Shown: positions 53,601 to 64,000 of the stretch, in pieces
Numbering within the stretch: position 1 is the first letter of the stretch
Layout of the letters: the number at the start of each line of letters is the position of its first letter
Assembly: GCF_001641265.1 (NCBI RefSeq)
Contig: NW_020167541.1
Coordinates: forward strand, 496,001 to 560,000
DNA length: 64,000 nt
DNA from: Pseudogymnoascus destructans
Taxonomy: Eukaryota; Ascomycota; Leotiomycetes; Thelebolales; Thelebolaceae
Direction: 5' to 3'
The notes under the pieces: model-generated
What the model saw: the letters and a program-made list of their open reading frames with translations, nothing else
What the model was told of the DNA's origin: nothing
Database searches by the model: none
Made by a program: the position numbers and the translations under genes

Positions 53601-55324
53601 TCTTCCCTACTACTGGAAGTGGAGCTGCACAAGTTGTAAATATTCCACAAGCGCCCCCAGTGACGCAACAACAACCTGCCCTGCCATCATTTGGTGCTAT
53701 TAGCAGCGTTACTCCACCACAAGCAGGAGCTCCAGAGAAACCTCCTGGGGAGCAAGTTCGATACAATTGGCTTGCGCCGCCATCCTCGACAAAGCGCGCC
53801 AAACCAGCAGTACCAAGCACGGAGAAGAAGGCTGGGACCGATATGCGGCAAGGCCTACCAATGGCAGCTGCCGCGAAGAAACAAGTTGACACTTCGCCAA
53901 CGAGCAAGACAGTCGTATCCAACTTAACGCCTTATTTGGCGGATCTGGCCTTATTCGGCGATGGCGGTATACTTGATCAGTTCACAATTGCTGAAGTTGA
54001 AAAGGCATGTCGGGCAGCATACGATGAATACTATGAAGAGCTTGAATCGGCGGCAGCCGAAGTCGTCGAAGAAGAGAAGAAAGCTCGGCGCGAGGCGGAC
54101 GACTTCAGGCAGTACTCGCTTGGGGTAAAATACTTCTATCGCTGGCGTGCAAATGCGCAAAAACTTTGGCAGCGAAGACGTGGCAGACAAGCACGTGAAC
54201 TACGGAAACTAATGGCTGAGCGAAACCAGGCTTTAGCGCAGGAGGCAAATGAGGATATCGTAGAGGACTTCAACAAGAGTCTGGCGAGTTCAAGAAGTAA
54301 CAAGCGGAAGACCCAGGAGGATTTGCTGGCATCCACAGGCGTGCTAAGTGGCATTCGAAACTCCGCCGCAAAGATTAGGAAGGTCGTCCATGGAGATATC
54401 GTACCACCGCCACACCAAAGATCTACAACGCCAACAGGAAGCCCGCGAACTGAAAGCCGCTTCGGCAGGTCGACGTCATCTGTCGGCCATTCAACTTCAC
54501 CGTTGCAATCACTCATTGATGCAGACCATAGGGCTCGCAGCACCACCGTTAGAGACCCCAACCCCAAGTCTTCTCACAAACGAACCCAGTCAGAATCTGT
54601 GGGCCGGAAGGCACCTCTCAACATGTCTGTTGGAGGCTCACGTATTCATCTAATGCCATCCGGTTGGAATCCAAAGGACGACAAAGGCCCGAAACCCAAC
54701 AACGTCCAAACGGACTACTTCCGTCTCAAAGCCCGCGGAATCCACACGATGCCAAATGGGGCACCGCTTGCAAGCTCTGCAGCGTTGCTCATGAGGCCTA
54801 GCCTGATCAATAGCGTGAGGCAGTCAATGTTGACAAATTCTGCGAGCAGTGTCAGCAGCGGTTTAGCCACGCCGGACAGGCAACTAAAACGTTCCATCTC
54901 TAAACTTTCACTCTCTGCGCCGGCCAAGCGCTTCAGGACAGATCCGCTGCCGAAGCCGAGCCCCACCAACAAACAAGAGGCGGATGATATTAAAGCAAAT
55001 GCAAGGAGGATTATGAACGAGGACTCCTCGAAGAGGCGGAAGGAGGAGGACCGACGAAGGAGCTTGGAGAAGGAGAAAACAAGGGATGAGGAGATGGAAG
55101 AGCTCTTTAGACGGAGCAGGAAGCTGAAAGACGACATGACACAGGGCGAGGAATGGTTCAAGAAGTATAATGAGAGTTGGAGCAGAAGCGCGTCTCGGAA
55201 TTCAGAGTATGCGGCTACATCACGCGCGAAAACTGGTCCGACTGCCACTTCTGCGCCTCGGGGTTCAGGGCCTCCTAACAATAGAGGCCCTGCTCGCCAG
55301 CCGGAGGTGATTGAACTGGACTAA
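50664..55324 (+). CDS. SAC3: SAC3/GANP-domain mRNA export factor (TREX-2 scaffold)
   Basis: Exons 50664-50772 and 50955-55324 encode 1492 residues. Sac3 is the scaffold of TREX-2, which couples transcription and mRNA export at the nuclear pore. The N-terminus is Arg/Gly-rich (RGSSFRGRGRGAVRSSGSSS). The SAC3/GANP domain covers about residues 205-525: FKGTCDGMCPRFEQITRIME, IKAYGRSSAG, MPSALRKTLDYLIQDVL, FLWDRTRSIRRDFTFQ, FRAYFVIYH and ALNMYSRFFKIIRQP. Residues ~640-960 are Pro/Ala/Ser/Thr-rich with many SIF/SFF/SLF phenylalanine motifs and three NIWG-type repeats, likely for pore or Mex67 contact. A conserved helical segment follows near 1050 (YDEYYEELESAAAEVVEEEK, then YFYRWRANAQKLWQRRRGRQ). 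The tail is basic and charged. Long antisense open frames here are shadows. Confidence 0.95.
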
Positions 55325-55560
55325 GAATTAGGAGGAGGGTAGGCGTTGAGGATATAGTTGCTGGACGCATATTAAGGGCGTTTATTTGATTGAGATACAA
55401 CTCTTGTAACAAAGCAAGCAAGCATTTGATGGCGTTCGAATCGACCTATCTCAGATAGTCTGGGGGATTTTTTTTATACTACTATAGAACCAAGGAGGCC
55501 TTGGAAGGGCGTGTATATAGCCAAGATTGCAAGTGGGAAATATAAGTTGAACAACTACTT
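55325..55560. other. 3' flank of SAC3
   Basis: Probably the 3' untranslated region; nothing else seen. Confidence 0.5.
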
Positions 55561-56075
55561 TTAACAGAATAACTTGATAATAATTATGCTACGTATTTTC
55601 TTTATTTCTGCGACTTGTATATAATCGTCATGATCACTCCCACGCTCACTCCCACACTCACTCCCACGCTCACTCCCGCTTTCGCTCTCGCACTCGCTCT
55701 TAGCAGCTTCTAGGTCCCGAATTGGGTCCCGATCCTCTAGAGGAATTGGGTTGCTAGCTCGAAGAAGAGCTTTTACCCTCTTTTTCCAGAGGCCAAACTG
55801 TTGAACCACCTCGGTGTATGCATCAAACCATGCCGTAAGCACTGGTTTTGTTGCACCGTCCATGCATACAGTTTCGATCCGTCGCCCAATAGCGACCTGT
55901 AGATGGGGATGTCGTTGTATGAATCGTGGTACCCAGTCGTGACCGAGGGAAAATCGTGGTTGGTCGCATCGTCAAAATTGAGTGACTGGTACGACCAGAG
56001 TTCTTCAGCTATTTCCTTCAACAACCGATGCCCAAGAGAATAGTCGCTGATTGTTAGGTTTTTAATCCATCCCAC
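55561..56075 (-). pseudogene. Frameshifted ORF of unknown family with acidic Ser/Glu repeats
   Basis: The minus strand reads GWIKNLTISDYSLGHRLLKE, SYQSLNFDDATNHDFPSV and IYRSLLGDGSKLYAW. It must then shift frame at about 55855 to continue as DGATKPVLTAWFDAYTEVVQ, QFGLWKKRVKALLRASNPIP and a tail with ESESGSERGSECGSERGSDH. Each part looks like protein, but no family is recognised. The start abuts a diverged copy of the 28-bp terminal-repeat-like motif (56076-56098), so it may be carried by a transposon. Confidence 0.35.
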
Positions 56076-56098
56076 GCGTTACGCCACGACTTACGTTA

Positions 56099-58124
56099 CT
56101 CTTGAATAGAAGCTGATCTACTAATTGTAGAAAGTAGAAAGGAACTCCTTGGATTCTTTAGTAGGAGGTAATACCAACAGCTGGTCTTTAGCTAGAAGAA
56201 CCCATTTGAAGTTTTGAGGCTTAGTTGTCTCCTGTAACATTCTCTATGCTTGGTAAGCTCCCTTAGCGTCAGACTCTAGATGGAACCTATATTTTGTAGT
56301 CTCATATCCATTAGGGTACCATGCTGCTGGACCTAGGAGATACACCTCATAGTTGTCGTCATTCTAAGAGAAAAAATTCCTCTAGACTGCCAATTCTAAC
56401 TTAGTAAAGTAAAGGTGTGGTAGGATACGATTATAGTAGATACTAGGTATGTTAGCAGATTACTATAAATATTACTATAGGATCATACCTCGTGCTTAGG
56501 CTAATAGCTAGTGGAAGCTTCTGTAAGAAGTCAGGGTCAGTGATAATCTTGTTGATGATCTTTAAGATAGAGCGATATGCCTTAGTCCACTTCTTGCGCT
56601 AGATCTAGAAGGCAAGGTTCTGCAATTTCCATGTGTATATTAGTATCAACTTGTAGAGGTATTAGAAGTTGCTTATAACTTTTAGGTATCTCCTGCTTGT
56701 TATTCAACCTTCTCCTAGATAGCACTCAGCTCCTTCATCCCAACACCATTAGCAGCATCATAATAGCGCCACATTGCCTCTTGTGCCACATCATCCTCTT
56801 TAGCCTCAGTCTCCTAAGCCTTGTTGCTATCATCCTATATGGCATACATGCTACCGCTCTCGCTAATCCTAAGTTATTGTTACACAAGGCTTGCATGTGT
56901 GCCATCATAGGTGCTATTCCATGGTTACTATAATGATTACTATAGAGGACTTACTGTTTGAGAATGACCTCCTCCTTCTTTGCCTTAAGCTTCTTAATGG
57001 TGTAGGCAACAGCTATAGTATCGGCTCGCTTGGCGTTATCAACCTTTAACTCATTCTAAGTCCATGTTGTTCTGTCGTGTTTAGATACGCTTAGTGAACT
57101 CATTAGTGGATTTTTCATCTAGGGCCTTACACTTGCCAACCATGATGAGAACTAGTTACTATAGTTATTACTCTAAGAAGAGATAGAAAGGACAGAGTAG
57201 ACTTACTTTGATGAGTTTGACAGTTCTAGCTTGTATAGTGTAGTGGTATTTGAAGGTTAAAGAAGAAGAAGTAGTAGGTGGAAGAAGTGGCTAGTAGAAG
57301 AAGAAGTGGTAGGTAGAAGAAGAAGTAGTAGGTAAAAAACATCAATAGGTGCTGCCTATTTATTGTTGTTGTGGTAAAATTCACTTTAGGCGCCTATTAC
57401 CATATATTTTAAAGATCAAAACTTCTCGCTTAAGTGAGAAGATAGGTGTTGTTTGTTAACAATAACCTTACCAAACAACTATTTCCTGATTTCAATACAC
57501 CCTTAATATGTAATAGCTGTAGGTTGTTTAGTAAGTTCTTAGAACTTATAGTAATACTTACATTAACCTCTCTAGCTCCATGGCTTTAGATTCTGAAGCA
57601 GAATCAGAAGAGTATTGGCCTAGTTGCAATTCTAACACCCCTACTACCCTACTAAACTCTCCTCTACGCCATCGTAGTACTTGAAGGCGTGTTGCTAGAA
57701 GGCTCGAAGTAATCTAATTACTATAATGATTACTATAAAATCTTTACTGATTGAAAATAGCTGTTGCTCTCCATAAGATTCACTGTTACTAGAAGTCTAC
57801 TAAGCTTGTGATCTCCTAGGCACCATTCTAATGCCTTGTCTAAGAGATTTGCTAGGATGTGAAGTTCAGTAGCCCTAGAAAACTACTTTTAGACATCTGC
57901 ACTTGCAGCTCTTTAAGAAGCTGTAGAGATGATGCTGGTTTAAGAATTTAAGAGTAAGTGCTCCTACTATTATAGTAATCATTATAGTAACCATTTAGTG
58001 ACCTAATTAGCTGCTATTCACGCTAAACGCATCACTATTCAACCAAAGGACATGCAACTTGTCTCAGCTATACGCCGCACCATGACTGGTTTTAGCTTCC
58101 TAGGTAATGTGAAATGAGGAATAG
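56099..58124. other. AT-rich decayed repeat DNA
   Basis: Two kilobases rich in A/T with very few CpG and many TAG/TAA in all frames, including repeated phrases such as ATTACTATAATGATTACTATA and GAAGAAGTAGTAGGT. This is the look of RIP-mutated transposon sequence. No coding region can be recovered by eye. Confidence 0.5.
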
Positions 58125-58385
58125 AGGAGTGAAAGGGAGGAGTGAAAGGGAGGAGTGAAAGGGAGGAGTGAAAGGGAGGAGTGAAAGGGAGGAGTGAAAG
58201 GGAGGAGTGAAAGGGAGGAGTGAAAGGGAGGAGTGAAAGGGAGGAGTGAAAGGGAGGAGTGAAAGGGAGGAGTGAAAGGGAGGAGTGAAAGGGAGGAGTG
58301 AAAGGGAGGAGTGAAAGGGAGGAGTGAAAGGGAGGAGTGAAAAAGAGGAGTGAAAGGGAGGAGTGAAAGAGAGGAGTGAAAAAGG
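58125..58385. repeat. 13-bp satellite, about 20 copies
   Basis: Tandem GGAGTGAAAGGGA units (13 bp) are nearly perfect. Variants with AAAAAGA or AAAGAGA occur only in the last few copies. Confidence 0.95.
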
Positions 58386-59016
58386 CTAATAGCCTGGATT
58401 TGTATAGTAGAACTTCAATCTAATTCTTCTACTACATTCAGAGTATATTTGTAAAGCTTTTATATCAAAATAAACATGTGACTAGTTTGCTAAGAAACTG
58501 TTAGGGGACCACACCAGTCTAGGTGGTTTGCCCTGGATTTCCAACCTAGACCATAGTCTAGGTTAGAAAACCTTTAGACCGCTGGTTTGGAACCACCTGG
58601 ATTTCCAACCTAGACCATAGTCTAGGTTAGAAAACCTTTAGACCGCTGGTTTGGAACCACCGGTTCCTATGACGCACACTAGGCAAGCTGAAGCCGGGCC
58701 CAGCTTAGTTCGGAGGTGAGCTCCAAGCTGCTCCCACTCACGAGCTTTGGGCCTAGAAAGCCGAGCTTCAAGCCTAGAAGCTTGCACCCAAAGAAGCCTA
58801 GGTAGCCCGCTAGGCTAGAAACCAGGCTAATAACCAGCTTAAAAGATGCTGCTGTAATTCAAGTTGTAACTTTGCTTTATGAATGCTAAATATCCGTTGC
58901 AAGTCTCTTGCAATTGTCGTCTGTCTAATTACAAGTGTTGTTGGATTTAAATGGCTAACAAGCTGCTGGAAGGATAGACTCTTAGGTGTATGTAATGGTA
59001 GGTTATTCGAAAAAAG
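58386..59016. other. Repeat-rich spacer
   Basis: Contains two 64-bp direct repeats at 58532-58659, each holding the palindrome ACCTAGACCATAGTCTAGGT, followed by GC-rich phrases (AGCCGGGCCCAGCTTAG, AGCCTAGGTAGCCCGCTAGGC) at 58690-58830 that look like another repeat family. No gene. Confidence 0.5.
58532..58659. repeat. 64-bp tandem duplication with internal palindrome
   Basis: CCTGGATTTCCAACCTAGACC...GGTTTGGAACCA is present twice, essentially identical. Confidence 0.92.
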
Positions 59017-60854
59017 CTAGCACCCGCAGAATGCAATTACGAGATATATGACAAGGAACTGCTCACAATCATCAGATGTTTCGAAGCATGGAGACCAGAA
59101 CTCGAAGGGACAGATTTTCCAGTCCAAGTCTTGTCTGATCACAAAAGCTTGGAATACTTCATGTCCACCAAGAAGCTGACAAGAAGACAAGCTCGATGGG
59201 CTGAATTCCTCTCTCGATACAACTTCCAGATCATCTATAGGCCTGGGAAGCAAAATGGAAAAGCAGATGCTTTGACTTAAAGGCCTGGTGACAGACCAGA
59301 AGGCAATGATGAGGATGATCGACAAAAGCAACAGCTTCAGGTGTTGCTACCACCTTCGAGGCTACATCCAGACATTCAGAAACTCAAAGAACAAGGACAG
59401 ACAGCTCAGCTAGCTCCAGTGGAAACTCATATCAGAGAAATGACAATTCTTGAGAAAATCCAAGAGTCTCAACTAGAAGACAAATTCTGCAAGGCTAATT
59501 GAACAAGCAAAGAGGTTGCATTGGCTTATTGCGGACTCAAAATGGGTGCCAGAAACCATTCAGGTGGACTTGTTGAGAGAAGTTCATGAACAACCTTCTC
59601 TGGGAAAGATGCTGCGAGTCATGAAACAGCACTATTACTGGCCAAACATGGACAAAACAATAATTCGATATGTCAAAAACTGCCATATGTAATGGTGGGT
59701 GCACTAGATGTGAGAATCTAGCCACCCAAGGAAGGGATGATTTTACTAAGACAACACACTGTCTTAGGAAAAAGAGCCAAAGGGTCGTAGCTTAGACGAT
59801 TCCACAACTGAGCAATCAGGTGTATGATATAGTGGAGTGGTTTAGACAAGTTGTAACAAATGTTGAGTCTGAGAACTCAGGGATAAGTCAGAAGTTAGCA
59901 CCTCACTGACTTTTCAGAAACAAGGAGTAACAAGATCAATGCTTGGAAGCTTGGAAAAGACGTAGAAGTATGTGATAGTCGATTTACTGTATTGTCTGCT
60001 TGCCCTTTCTTAAGGAAAGGGCAATCCTATTTTTATGCTAAAGGACTGTAGTTCTCTCATTTTCCAAGACTTTCCATGACTAACCAGGCTTGGTAACTGT
60101 AGTCAACGTAAGAGAATCCCATAGAACCATCTCCTAGGTTCCTAGCCTATAGGAAGTGAAAGGAGGTCCAAGGTCAGAGTACCCCTATAGACAAATTATG
60201 TCATGTAATGAATCATAGAGGTTGTAGAGATATGCTATGTGGTCATATCGGCCCAGTAACTAAGGAGCAATGACGTGTAATGAATCATAGAGGGTTGTAG
60301 CAATCGTTGAGTAGTATTGCTCTTGTTGTTGGTGTGACAAGCCAAAATATGTATAGTGACTTGTAGGTTTGAGGAGGAGATTTCTAAGTTTGCTCTTGAG
60401 TTTGATAGCAAACTGAGTGCAAGGAATGTCAGTATGACACCATAGTTGTCAAAGATCGAAACCATCTCGAGATGCCTACAATGGACTTCTACAACCAATC
60501 CCTATTGACAGTCGACCATGGATAGATATATCAATGGATTTCGTGACAGGATTACTACTCTGTAAAGGGAACAATGCTATCCTGGTTGTTACATGTAGGT
60601 GGACAAAAGTGTGTTTCGCTAGACAAGAAGGGACTACTGCAGAAGCTACAGCACAGCTCTTACTTCGACATGTATGGAAGCACCATGGTCTACTGAACTC
60701 GATAATATCAGACAGAGGTTCTCAGTTTATTGCAGAAGTCTGGAGTTTGCTCTGCAAAATTTGGAAAATTTCGGCCAAACTTTCAACTGCCTTCCACCCA
60801 GAAACAGATGGACAGACTGAGCGATTCAATGCAGAGCTCGAACGTTACTTGTGA
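59017..60854 (+). pseudogene. Ty3/gypsy pol remains (RNase H and integrase) interrupted by a solo LTR
   Basis: The RNase H part reads ECNYEIYDKELLTIIRCFEA, LSDHKSLEYFMSTKKLTRRQ and RWAEFLSRYNFQIIYRPGKQ, then a TAA. Integrase begins with the zinc-binding half (LLREVHEQPSLGKMLRVMKQ, HYYWPNMDKTIIRYVKNCH) and is cut at 59687. It resumes at 60440 with CQRSK and the catalytic core (WIDISMDFVTGLLLCKGNNA, IISDRGSQFIAEVWSLLCKI, FHPETDGQTERFNAELERYL), in which D, D and E are present. The rest of integrase and the 3' end are lost where the next element's LTR begins (about 60900). Style and codon use resemble the truncated gypsy at 26.5-29.7 kb, which lacks exactly these domains. Confidence 0.88.
59688..60439. 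mobile_element. 752-bp solo LTR with 5-bp target duplication
   Basis: Starts TGTAATGGTGGG and ends GTCAGTATGACA (TG...CA). It is flanked by CCATA at 59683-59687 and 60440-60444. It lies between the third and fourth zinc ligands of the gypsy integrase. No coding region inside; an internal TGTAATGAATCATAGAGG phrase is repeated at 60196 and 60269. Confidence 0.88.
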
Positions 60855-60904
60855 GCCCATGTGAACTATCTTCAATGTAAGGATGCATTCTCGTCTCTCA
60901 CTCT

Positions 60905-61426
60905 AAGGAGCAGACTCTGAGTAGCTGCGGGTCACGTGTGATCATTTGGGCGGGCTAACTGAGTCGGATGGGTTTCGGGTACTTAAGGGAAATGACTCAC
61001 GAGGTTCCCACTGGTCACGTGTGATCATTTGGGTGGGCTAACCGAGTCGGATGGGTTTCGGGTACTTCAGGGAATTGACTCACGGGGTTCCCCCTTCATC
61101 TTTTTTGTATCCTTCGTAGTAGACCTATAGGATAGCATCCGTTTAGCCTCCGACTTGCACTCTCATATGCTATTACTGTGAGCTGGGTGCCCTGTGTCTT
61201 CACATTATACAAAAAAGATCACGCCTGCCGGGGACGGCCATACTTAAATAATATCCCACACCGGAACGACTCAGGAGAACTACCGTTACACCATCGACTG
61301 CGACTCAGTGACGTTTCGGAGGAGAGACCTGACGACTTCAAATAGCCGTGATTCCAGAGATCTCACAGACAGCCAGTGGATCAGGGTTTGATTCTTCAGA
61401 ACAAGCTGGTATAGTCGCCGACGCGT
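60905..61426 (+). mobile_element. Probable 5' LTR/leader of the gypsy element entering from the right
   Basis: Contains an 83-bp direct repeat (60931-61094), a segment shared in inverted orientation with 17648-17835, and ends at a primer-binding-type TGGCGCCAAATAGG (61427-61440). The exact LTR ends are not defined, because the 3' LTR lies outside the window. Confidence 0.65.
60931..61094. repeat. 83-bp direct repeat with GTCACGTGTGATCA core
   Basis: Two copies start GTCACGTGTGATCATTTGGG and end CACG[AG]GGTTCCC, with a few substitutions. They lie in the putative U3 of the LTR; each contains the palindrome CACGTG. Confidence 0.9.
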
Positions 61427-61558
61427 TGGCGCCAAATAGGATACGAGATCCTTAAGAACCCCCTCATAGCACAGAGGAAATTGTGGACAAGAGCGTTGAT
61501 AGCTATGAGCTACCGGAAGTCAAGCTCTTTCGTATCGGTACCGATACACACCCGAGGC

Positions 61559-62807
61559 AATATGTCGAAAAAGCCGACATCAAACATACCCCAAGACAAC
61601 GACGGTCAACTGCCCAGAATGACTACCAGACAAACCACCGCTGCAGCTACGACCGCTGGGCCATCCGAAGACATCCCGAGTTGAATGGACCACCTCAAAG
61701 CACAGATACAGGAGGTCAAGGATCTACTAGTTATCCTGTCAGCATCCCAGACCAGAATCCCGTCCACACCGCCGGTGGACGCCCTCATACACACGGTCGA
61801 AGCTACGGAGCAACGAACGCCTCGCACGCGAAACACCCCCCGAGACAGTTCAATTGCTGCCTCTTCGGAACACTCGTTCTCCATCGATTCCAGGGTCATC
61901 ACGAATGCACACCGAGGACCCTCCGAATCGCTATAAGAAATCAACCATCTCTGAGAAAATCCTTCCTCTCAGCGATGGGGTAGAACATACCTTCCTACAA
62001 TGGAGCGCTTCGATTCCGGACCGACTTGTTGTCAATGAGGACCACTACCTTACCGACGTCTCGAGAAGAGCGTTGATATGGGGAACTACGACCGGCCTGG
62101 CGAAGACCTACCTAGAGCCCCAATACCTGTCCGCTACGCATGGGTTCCGCAGTGCTGAGGAGATGATGGATCTACTAGGTTCATACTACCTCACAGGCAA
62201 CGAGACGGAACAGGCCAGGAACCTCTTCGATGACCTGCAAATGGGAGAGAAAGGGCATGCTGCCGAAACCTTCCCAGAGTTCAAGGCTCGTTTCCAAAGC
62301 TCAGCTATCACAGAACAAGTCTAGGAGTCGGAATGGTTTCGGTACATGTGGAACAAGTTGACTCCCCAATTCCGCAGCCGCGTCGCGATCATCAAAAACC
62401 AATGGAATGGGGAATACCAGACCATGGTACGAGAACTTACCGCCTTCAATCAGGAACGGCGCCGGAACAACGAATTGAATCTGCTACCCGCTCTCGCAAG
62501 GACGTCCACACGTACCACGGATATGGCAAAGTCATCAGCGTCGAAGCTGACTCGAGCCACATCCGCTCTGTTCACTCGAACCGCGTTCCTCCCCAAGCCA
62601 GCCATACCGGAACGCCTGAGAACCGCAGTCCCTGCGCCCTCAGGAAACTGTTTCAAGTGTGGCAAGCCCGGCCATTTCCAGGACAAATGCCCCCTTAACG
62701 CTACTATCAAGGAAATGGACCGTAACGACCCCGAGGCAGAAGAACAATGGGAAGAAGCTGTGGAACTTCAATCGGATGCATCCCTCGAGGAAAACGACGA
62801 GGCCTAG
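61559..62807 (+). pseudogene. Gypsy gag (several breaks)
   Basis: The frame from MSKKPTSNIPQDNDGQLPRM runs into a stop after GPSEDIPS, continues in frame with MDHLKAQIQEVKDLLVILSA, shifts frame near 61930, then reads DGVEHTFLQWSASIPDRLVV, TYLEPQYLSATHGFRSAEEM and FPEFKARFQSSAITEQV. After a TAG at 62322 it continues WFRYMWNKLTPQFRSRVAII and a CCHC knuckle CFKCGKPGHFQDKC, ending at 62807. Domain order is normal for gypsy gag, but the gene carries at least two stops and one frameshift. Confidence 0.85.
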
Positions 62808-64000
62808 GAGAAGGCTCCTTCCTAGGTCTACACAAATGTGACCTGCGAGGACTAGACTTACGAGAACTCCTGGGAGGCACCCAGTTCTTAGTCGACACGA
62901 CCCTGAGTATGAATGGACTCGGGGTGCAAACAAAGTCCCTAGCAGACACAGGAGCAAACGGCTACCTTGTCATTAACAAGCCTTTCGCAATACGACTGTC
63001 AAAAGCGCTTCAGAGCCCTATACGGAAACTACCCTACTCTGTACCCATACGTGGATTTCAGCGCAAAATCCAAGGCCACGTATTGGAGTATATTCGGTTA
63101 CACTTAACAGTCGAAGGACGCCGAATATATAACTGCCCCTTTGTACTCCTGGACCTCGGAGCACAAGATGTGATAATTGGAAAGAAGCTTTTTAGCCGCT
63201 TCCAAATACTACTTGACTCTGCAAAGAGCCAGTTAGTATGGCCAAAGGAGTACCCGCCGACTCCTAGCTGGAACAAGGAGATCACCTTGCCCTACCACTC
63301 ACGTGAAACGTCCATTAAACATCCTGCATACCAGTCGGATGCGAATCGCCGAGATTTCGCAATCCACCGCGAAGACAGACGCCGCGCAGGCGGACGCTCG
63401 ATGGAAATGAAAGAGATAACTTCCGACTACGAAGAGATCGCCGATACGCCATCGAACCCACTACGAAACCAGGAGGTTTCTCCCCCACCGCAGAAAACCC
63501 TAGTACATAGGTTTACGCCCATGCATATATGCGAAATCAGTGCAAATGCTTTCCACCACGAGATGATGCGAAACGACTGAGTTTTTTCAGACTAGCATCT
63601 ACGAAATCGATCAGATCATTCATGAAAAGGAGTTGGTAGAGGACGAAGAAACGCTCCGCCTCATCCAGCAGAAGCTTCCGCATATGCACCGGAGGTACAC
63701 ATGTCTTTTCGAAGTTGGAATCGGATCGAATTCCCCCCCACCGCATATACGACCACAAGATACAGCTCGAAGCCCCTTTACCAAACGCTTTCTCCCCGTT
63801 ATATCGACAGGGCACCGAAGAGCTTAAGGCTACCAAGCAATACCTGCTGGAAAACCTGGAAAAGGGATTCATCGTCAACAGCAACAGCCCCTTCGCGTCC
63901 CCTATCCTATTTGTAAAGAAAGCGGATGGCAAATTAAGATTTTGCATCGATTACCGGAAGTTAAATGGTCTCACCCGGAACGATCCCTACCCCATCCCGC
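62747..64000 (+). pseudogene. Gypsy pol, 5' part (protease, start of RT), cut by window edge
   Basis: Overlaps the end of gag in another frame. The protease motif is LADTGANGYLVINKPFAIRL with GAQDVIIGKKLFSRF as the second conserved block. The frame stops at 63578-63580. Reverse transcriptase then begins in a different frame with RQGTEELKATKQYLLENLEK, GFIVNSNSPFASPILFVKKA and KLRFCIDYRKLNGLTRNDPY, running to the window end. Frameshifts between protease and RT (about 63580-63830) indicate decay. The catalytic YxDD lies beyond the window. Confidence 0.85.

Noticed and set aside
53137..53922. 261-codon antisense frame
   Set aside because: It lies wholly opposite the Pro/Ala-rich part of SAC3, where codon bias keeps the other strand open.
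58125..58385. CRISPR-like regular array
   Set aside because: The 13-bp units are directly adjacent with no spacers, and the genome is eukaryotic.
1..64000. tRNA and rRNA genes
   Set aside because: I looked for cloverleaf B-box sequences (GGTTCGAATCC-like) and rRNA motifs by eye and found no convincing candidate; a dedicated scan was not possible.

Overview
This is a window from a filamentous ascomycete (Pezizomycotina) nuclear genome. The evidence is short introns of about 45-180 nt (mostly GTAAGT/GTACGT donors, often a CTAAC-like branch site), fungus-specific gene families, and host genes separated by nested transposon islands. Some features would suit Leotiomycetes, but I cannot fix the class or species from sequence alone. 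Gene models below were spliced by hand; total coding lengths are multiples of three unless a break is stated.

Region by region. 0.4-12.5 kb is a sugar/glycan-flavoured block: an NDP-glucose 4,6-dehydratase (-), a triose-phosphate/nucleotide-sugar type transporter (+), and three putative type II membrane glycosyltransferases (DUF5672-type at 5.9-7.3 kb, RgpF-like at 8.4-10.1 kb, DUF5672-type at 11.2-12.5 kb). At 15.2-16.5 kb is the first of three paralogous Cys-rich, single-pass membrane proteins. 17.3-30.1 kb is a transposon island: a decayed Tigger-like element split by an LTR, a GC-rich Cys-rich gene with two frameshifts, a chromodomain scrap, a foldback MITE interrupted by a pogo-type transposon, an inverted twin of that transposon, an older pogo relic, and a truncated Ty3/gypsy element on the minus strand. 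31.8-34.6 kb carries lineage-specific low-complexity genes. 35.1-40.2 kb has the other two Cys-rich membrane paralogs, and 41.2-42.5 kb a second RgpF-like glycosyltransferase.

42.9-55.3 kb is conserved housekeeping: RNA polymerase I subunit A49 (-), ribosomal protein L41 (-) whose start codon is split by an intron, an FHA-domain checkpoint-type kinase (+), and the TREX-2 mRNA-export scaffold SAC3 (+). A 699-bp MULE with a perfect 9-bp target duplication and an intact copy of the foldback MITE sit between the kinase and SAC3. 55.5-64 kb is a second transposon graveyard: a frameshifted ORF, RIP-like AT-rich DNA, a 13-bp satellite, RNase H/integrase remains of a gypsy element interrupted by a 752-bp solo LTR, and the 5' part of another gypsy element that runs off the window.

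The most interesting possible system is the physical association of a deoxysugar-forming dehydratase, a sugar-phosphate transporter, four predicted Golgi glycosyltransferases of two families, and three secreted-ectodomain Cys-rich membrane proteins. This could be a cell-surface glycan/glycoprotein locus later pulled apart by transposons. Co-location is seen; joint function is inference.
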